This document shows positions 58,709 through 64,000 of a stretch of DNA of 64,000 nt, piece by piece. The notes beneath the pieces were generated by a model. The model was not told where the DNA came from, ran no database searches, and worked only from the letters and a program-made list of their open reading frames with translations. The stretch's first letter is position 1; every line of letters begins with the position of its first letter. The stretch comes from Rhytidiadelphus loreus (taxonomy: Eukaryota; Streptophyta; Bryopsida; Hypnales; Hylocomiaceae), in assembly GCA_947034895.1 (NCBI GenBank), contig OX344763.1, forward strand, positions 60,407,093-60,471,092. The letters are read 5' to 3'. The position numbers were made by a program, and so were the translations under genes.

Positions 58709-61262
58709 AGACTAGAAGTACTCACTTCGTGCTTGGCCCATTGACCGGGTGTTTCTAAATGGGGCCAGCCTCAATGATCACGAGGTTCAAGACCAGTACA
58801 ATCGTCTGCAAGGGAGATTGTCTCAAGGATCCTCCTCAGGTGCGAGACCATATACAAGCACTGTGAGGAATGCTCCTCCTCCTCAAGCTTCTGTTAAAGC
58901 AACCAATCTACTCAGTCAAGAGTCTATCAATTTAGTATCAAGCAAAGTGTGTTGTCCCGGAAACTGCGTCCAACCTTTTCCAAGAGAAAAGATTCGGGCT
59001 TTCTGTGAATGCATGTACCACAAGACATCCTTTGAATTCCGCTACCACATGAAGTTGGACGTTCATCGACAAGTTCACCGTGATGCTCAGGGGAAAAGGG
59101 TGGTCACTCTCGAGGGGACTGATGTTTGTATGGCGGCATGGCGGCATATTGCGGGTGTCTCCGAATCTACCTTCCACCATTTCTAAGGATATGCTGCAAG
59201 AGGTGATCAAGCTCAACCACATGGAAATTTGGAAACCCAGAAGGCTCGAAAGCATTCGTTGCAAGCCTTTGCAACATTGAAGTGTGTGCTTGAGAAGTCA
59301 GCTGATCATATGCCGCATTGCACGCACACTCTTGCATCTAGGGAGAAGGTCGTCTCTAAGATTCTCCCAGCCACCTTCACTTGGAAAAATACGCTACCCG
59401 AAGTCAACGCTGCAAATGCTGTGTTCGGGTTGAAGGAAGTTTCTACATCGAATATCTGTAAAATCACGAAGTTGAATTTTCCTGAATACTCTGTGAAGAA
59501 ACCTAGGGATAATTTTGCTCGTTGTTCAGATTGTGATAGATACCATGAACAAAGAAGAATAGCCCCTATTGGATTACGACGGAAGTGGGACCACCTCCTG
59601 GAGAAACACAATGCCTGTGCTCGAGCTCATCGAGATTTATACTATGCCAATCGGTACAGGTCAAGCGCCTACCCTCATGAATGCCTCACAATCATGCATG
59701 ATAAAATGGATCATGCCAAAACAGTGTCTCCAGTGTTCTCACACAAAAGCAAACAACTTGATGGCCTCACAAAGTTGCCGGTATCAGTGATCGGAATGAT
59801 TGCTCATGGGCACGGTGACGTCCATTATGCTCATTACGATCTTGATGTCTTCTTGCAGGACTCTAACGACATTGTGGGGTCGTTAGCGAAGTTGTTAAGA
59901 GACCTTGAACTTCCTCCAAAGTATTCCTCCCGTGAGTTGTTTGTTGGATCGGGCTCGGCTCCTTTTTTTGAAGCAGTGTTGAAAGGGTCTGAAATGTGCG
60001 TATCGTCACTTCGGCCACCGCCTGAAGTCCCCATTGCAGCCACTCCCCTTCCTCCAGTTCTAAATGTTCAAATGGATAATGCTACTGGAGACAACAAGAA
60101 TCGATATGTCTTTGCGTTTTGGTCCCTCCTTGTAGCAAAGAAGATCTTCCGAGAGGTTTACGTGAATTTCATGTTAGTTGGTCACACACATGACAACATT
60201 GACACTTTGTTTGGAAGATGGAGCATGCAATTAAAGAAGGAAACGTTCCCCACCATCCCAACTCTCATGAAGTCCTTCATGGATGTAGTTTCTATATCTA
60301 CAATTCCACACTTGATTGAAGAGGTACCAGATTTCAAAGCCTTCATAGAAGGCTTCATTTTGGAAGGAGATGAAGCACTTGTTGGCCATACGAAGGCACA
60401 ACAATTCAAGTTCTACCTCAATTCGGTAGGTGTTCCAATTATGAAGTATAAGAGGTATTGCACGGATAGTGATTGGCTTCCAAAAGAGGGGGGAATCAAA
60501 TTATGGCGAGAAGACCCTAAAGGACGGAGTCTATGGCCTCGTGGTGAACCCCTTCCAGTTCACCACGTTCCCATGCGGTGTGTGGAAGACATCTCTAAAG
60601 GGATATTGGGGTTCATCAAATATTGGGAGGCATTATGCAACAAAGACGACAGTGGGGAGTACAGGAGATGCTTCGAGCATTTGTTGTTCTATTGGCGTGC
60701 AGTAAAAGCATGCTTGGTGCAACCTATAGTACCATTCGAGACGTTGAAGGATGGTTTCTGGCCTCACACTCGAGTGGAAACCACTGTAGAGGACGAACTT
60801 GATGACAATGGTGATGTTCGTGAAGAGTTTGCTAAGGATGATGTTTTTGTGGGGCAACGCCGCGATCGGCCATTACCATCTTTCCGAGTGGGTCGTGATG
60901 TTCATAAAGACTTTTTTGTCGCCCTTCGTCCGGCTGAAGGTGATACAAAACCCGTATGGATTGCTAGAGCTTTATCTGATCCTTTCACAAATTCGGAGCA
61001 TCCAAATTGTATCCTGATTCAGTATTTTCGGCCTACAGCAAGGGGCCAAAATGTTCAAGACTTTTACATTGGTTGGGACTCTGTAAAGGGATTGCGTTGG
61101 AAAGTAGACGAGACCCAAGAACCTATTTGGGAAGACACAAATTCCCTCATCACTGCATGGAGGTCCAAGGTCAAGAAAGACACAGTAGAGTGTGTCCTTA
61201 GAATCCCTACTGCTCAGGTTCATGTCATCAACGAGAGTTTATCTTCGTATAATTTGGATTGA
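58709..61262 (+). pseudogene. DUF7869 gene copy 2, 3' part
   Basis: The frame resumes at the target duplication (GTT CCT GAA GAC TAG AAG TAC TCA) and follows copy 1 closely: YSLRAWPIDRV against YSLIVWPITLV, then GASLNDHE, SSKVCC, CVQPFPREKI. In-frame stops are TAG 58713-58715 (Gln in copy 1) and TAA 59184-59186 (CAA Gln in copy 1). The core motifs NVQMDNATGDNKNRYVF and VGHTHDNIDTLFGRW are intact, the second with Asn for the second Asp of THDD. With the 5' part the gene totals 945 codons, against 925 in copy 1. It ends at TGA 61260-61262, with a C-terminus longer than copy 1 by about 18 residues. Confidence 0.8.
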
Positions 61263-61991
61263 ACATGTACTAATTGTAGTGGCCTTATTTTATTGTATTT
61301 GAAGTTAAGTTTAATAGTTAGTATTCCAGAGCAATGGTATTGTATAACCATAGACAATTTTATATGATTTATTAGCGTGTATTGTAGAGCGTGCCTGGTG
61401 TGGATTGGATTTCATAGTTCTGTATTAGAATTACTCCTATACTTTGTGTGTTGTCACTTTTATAGCGAAGTGCACCTAATACTTATAGTATTTAATATAT
61501 TTTTTTTTATCATATTATACATGTGACAATCTATATGATGGCATCATTTGATTATTAATTCACTTTGTATGTCATTGACTTTTAAAAGAACATTTACTTT
61601 GTATGTCTTTGACTTGAAAAAAAATATGAATTGCAAAAATTTGTAGTGGGTAGGACCACTTTTTATTTTGTTAACATGTCAAGCACTTGTCACAATTTTT
61701 GATAGGGGGCCGGTTGGTTGTTCTCACATTCCTGCCAGAAAAATTCACTTAGCAGTACCAAGTCATGTATATCATATAGCTGCTCATACGAGTTCAATGA
61801 GAATCGAACTCAGACCACCTGAATGAGATAAATAGCCTCTTACAACCAACCATCCAGCTCATGACTTGGTGTTCAATAAAGACGTTTCATAACATATATA
61901 TGGAAAGAAATATTATCAAACTAACCAATAATTTGTCAAACATGCGCTAAACAAATGAAACTGTCATTTTAATGGAAATTACAACTACCAA
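61263..61991. other. AT-rich spacer with SINE-like box B
   Basis: No gene was recognised. On the minus strand near 61795-61860, GGTCTGAGTTCGATTCTCATTG resembles a tRNA-type B box, suggesting another degraded SINE. Confidence 0.35.
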
Positions 61992-63883
61992 ATGGAAAAA
62001 TTTAATTATGCTTCACTTGAATTTCCTTCAACGCAAATTCAATTTCCCGATCAAAAAATGGACAATATTATTTTGGGAGGTCCCCAATCTCCCAAAATAA
62101 TGAATATGATGTTAGATGAGGAATTAGGGAGAGGTTCGAGAGCTTCTTCAAAGAGAAGAAGAAACATTGAGAGGAGATTAGCCTTGGAGAAGAGGAAAGA
62201 ACCCTAGGAAGAGGAGAAAGTTTCCCTAAAGTTGGAAGCGAAAAGAGAGGATTTCCTAGGGAGGGTCATTGAGGATCTAGAGAGGGTTCGAGCTAAGATG
62301 GACATTGAGGGAAGTGTAGTCCGGAATGCTTGTGGACTGCTAGGAGAGATTGAGGTGTTTGAGTTTGGAGAGAGGATACAGGATCTGATCTAGAAAAAAG
62401 AATCCTACAAGGACCGGATTACGAAGCTGACTGAGAAGAACGAGGCGTTTCAACGGCAGATAGAGAAGAGATCAAAGGAAAATATGGAGGTGAGGAAACT
62501 TTCCTCGGAAACAAAGGATACACTTAGGCGGATCCGAACATTCGTGGATATTTTCGGGGACGTATTAAACAAGGCTAAGCTCCTTGATGAGGAGATTTAT
62601 ACTTGGGGAGGTCACTTAGAGTGTCCATTTGAAACCACGTGCGAACAAAACTTTGGACCCCCTATATACTTTTTGAATTTTAAATAAAACAAAATAAGAA
62701 AAATATGAATAGATTTTTCTACTTTGAAAGTTTATGTTTTGAATTACTGATATTTTTATTTGTTAATAATAATTAGTTGCAAATTTTTGAAGTAAAAAGA
62801 TACATTGCAGAACTGAAAAATAACTTTCACACCCCTATATTATATAAGAAAAAATTGTCTAAAAAATGAACAAAAAATTCTTAAAAATAACTCTCTATTG
62901 AAAGCTTATTTTGAGTTGAATATTGATTCAATGGTCATCTAAATGTGTTCTCTATAATTATTTGAGTTGAAAAACATGCCATTTTAGTTCATTTTCAACC
63001 TCTTCTAGAAATCATTTCATATTTGATTTGAGTTGGAAATTTTGGCAATAGAATTCTATAGTCATAATTAAACAATGGTCAAAATTTTAGATTGAAATTA
63101 TAGTTTATTAGAAACCACTTGTTCGCACGTGGTTTGTTGTAGTAGAACTAAGTGACCTCCCCGAGGATTTATAAGGACGTCAATGAGGCAACAAGGAGGT
63201 CGGTTATTGTTTTGGCAGAGTACTCGGAGACGATGGAAAAGATCTTGTACGAGATCCGAAATGTTCTCCAATAATATCGCTCGAAGCCAAATCCGTGGGA
63301 GGAGAAGAAGTTCAGCCCAAGGAAGGAGACTGCCCCAAAGTTGGATATTCCAACGATGTCCCTTCCAGCACCTGTAAAGCCCAAGGGGAAGAAAGATGAA
63401 GAAAAGACCCCAGCGAAGAATGTTTCCAAGTTGGAAGTTGGAAAGGAAGAAGGGACTACACCCGGATCTGGATCCAAGGTCCAGACTCGGAAGTCAGGAT
63501 CGGAATTGGATACACCCCACAACAAGGACTCACGGCTATCATCGAAAGAGCCGAACACGACAAAGAAGAAAATGACGTCTAAGCAAGGAAGAGAGGCGTC
63601 CTCAATGAGTCAACAATCAAAGGAAGATGAGTCACAAGATTACTCGAGATTGGAGGGTGGCCAGTTGGAATCCGGTTCCAAACCAAACTCTGATCACAAG
63701 TCAGATGAGGAGGAGGAATTTGATCCAATCCCCATCTCTCCTTCGAGCTTCAAGAAAAAGACTACGACGCCATCAAAAGGGACAATAGCAATAGGTATAA
63801 CACCGTCAGCCAATAGTAAACAACCACCTAGGAAGGGATCCGCCAAGTATGAGGAACCTTCTCCTAAGAGGCCTAAGAAGTAA
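61992..63883 (+). pseudogene. Coiled-coil gag-like protein gene interrupted by a MITE, three stops
   Basis: The frame opens at ATG 61992 and runs to 62601 with TAG at 62205-62207 and 62391-62393. It is then split by MITE copy 2 plus target duplication (572 bp) and resumes in exactly the shifted frame predicted (LLDEEIY joined to KDVNEATRRSV). A TAA follows at 63272-63274, and the frame then runs open to 63883. The protein is a K/E-rich coiled coil (about residues 60-230), then a disordered K/S/T/P-rich tail ending in a basic patch (SPKRPKK). The layout and spacing match the second half of the GC-rich gag-like protein at 18639-20567, suggesting distant homologues, although composition and codon use differ. 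Function is unknown. Confidence 0.55.
62602..63165. mobile_element. MITE copy 2 (564 bp) inside the coiled-coil gene
   Basis: The terminal inverted repeats are CTTGGGGAGGTCACTTAG on the left and CTAAGTGACCTCCCCGAG on the right, matching over 17 of 18 bases. The target duplication GATTTATA is perfect, at 62594-62601 and 63166-63173. The interior is closely similar to copy 1 at 47905-48474. It is non-coding and of hAT-type by duplication length. Confidence 0.92.
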
Positions 63884-64000
63884 GTAGTATAGCTTATAGA
63901 GTAGGAGTAGGCCAGTAGGCCAAAAACTCAAGTTTTGGGGATGTGGGAAGCTACTAGTTAGTTGCTTTTGATTTAGATGCACCTGGTCATCTAGTTCTGG
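63884..64000. other. 3' flank of the coiled-coil gene
   Basis: This is a short non-coding end of the window with AGTAGGCCAGTAGGCC repeats. No feature was recognised. Confidence 0.3.

Noticed and set aside
5728..63274. Non-standard genetic code in which TAA/TAG encode glutamine, as in some green algae and ciliates
   Set aside because: In-frame stops are rare (about one per several hundred codons), TGA occurs as well, and long genes such as the last 800 codons of DUF7869 copy 1 and the 46938 gene have none. A reassigned code would give many more.

Overview
The window is nuclear DNA from a land plant. The supports are plant-type telomeric (TTTAGGG)n tracts inside the sequence, GT-AG introns, a SUVR-type SET gene, plant-style hAT and FCP1-like proteins, and very AT-rich spacers with little coding DNA. 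The mixture of DUF7869-type genes, uncharacterised DDE-like genes and coiled-coil gag-like genes suggests a seed-free plant (bryophyte, lycophyte or fern), but the species cannot be read from the sequence. Nearly every long frame is mobile-element-like, and most carry one or a few in-frame stops in an otherwise open frame, so this looks like a young, nested, decaying transposon neighbourhood.

Layout. 2.2-8.0 kb (+): a two-exon coiled-coil/RING gene, then a SUVR-like histone methyltransferase broken by one TAA. 9.0-13.6 kb (-): an uncharacterised DDE-like transposase gene with a large intron, preceded by a small ORF carrying a canonical PCNA-binding (PIP) box. 14.8-17.6 kb (-): a DUF7869 gene, copy 1. 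17.7-32.7 kb: a stretch marked by at least 13 copies of a 21-bp palindrome. It holds a GC-rich, TCCGG-saturated island with a gag-like ORF (18.3-21.9 kb), repeat-rich DNA, a multi-exon gene with an INGQHS motif, an FCP1-like phosphatase gene and a basic disordered ORF. 34.1-37.2 kb: a TIR element holding a hairpin-forming satellite.

39.9-61.3 kb: DUF7869 copy 2, split in two by an 18.56-kb hAT-type element (40143-58700). The element has CAGGGTT ends and a perfect 8-bp target duplication, GTTCCTGA, at 40135-40142 and 58701-58708. When it is removed, the interrupted gene rejoins in frame and aligns with copy 1 across the junction. The element carries four transcription units: a divergent protein kinase, two proteins sharing a new N-terminal domain (one also has coiled coils and a RING), and a BED/hAT transposase with a very long acidic tail. 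Arrays of a TCCGACGG-type motif lie at both termini and also just upstream of each of the four genes. This suggests that sites bound at the ends may double as promoter elements, and it is the main candidate for an undescribed system.

61.9-63.9 kb (+): a coiled-coil gene split by a 564-bp MITE with an 8-bp target duplication. A second copy of the MITE is nested inside the giant hAT. The order of events is therefore DUF7869 gene, then giant hAT, then MITE.

All splice sites, family calls and alignments were made by eye. No database search was run.
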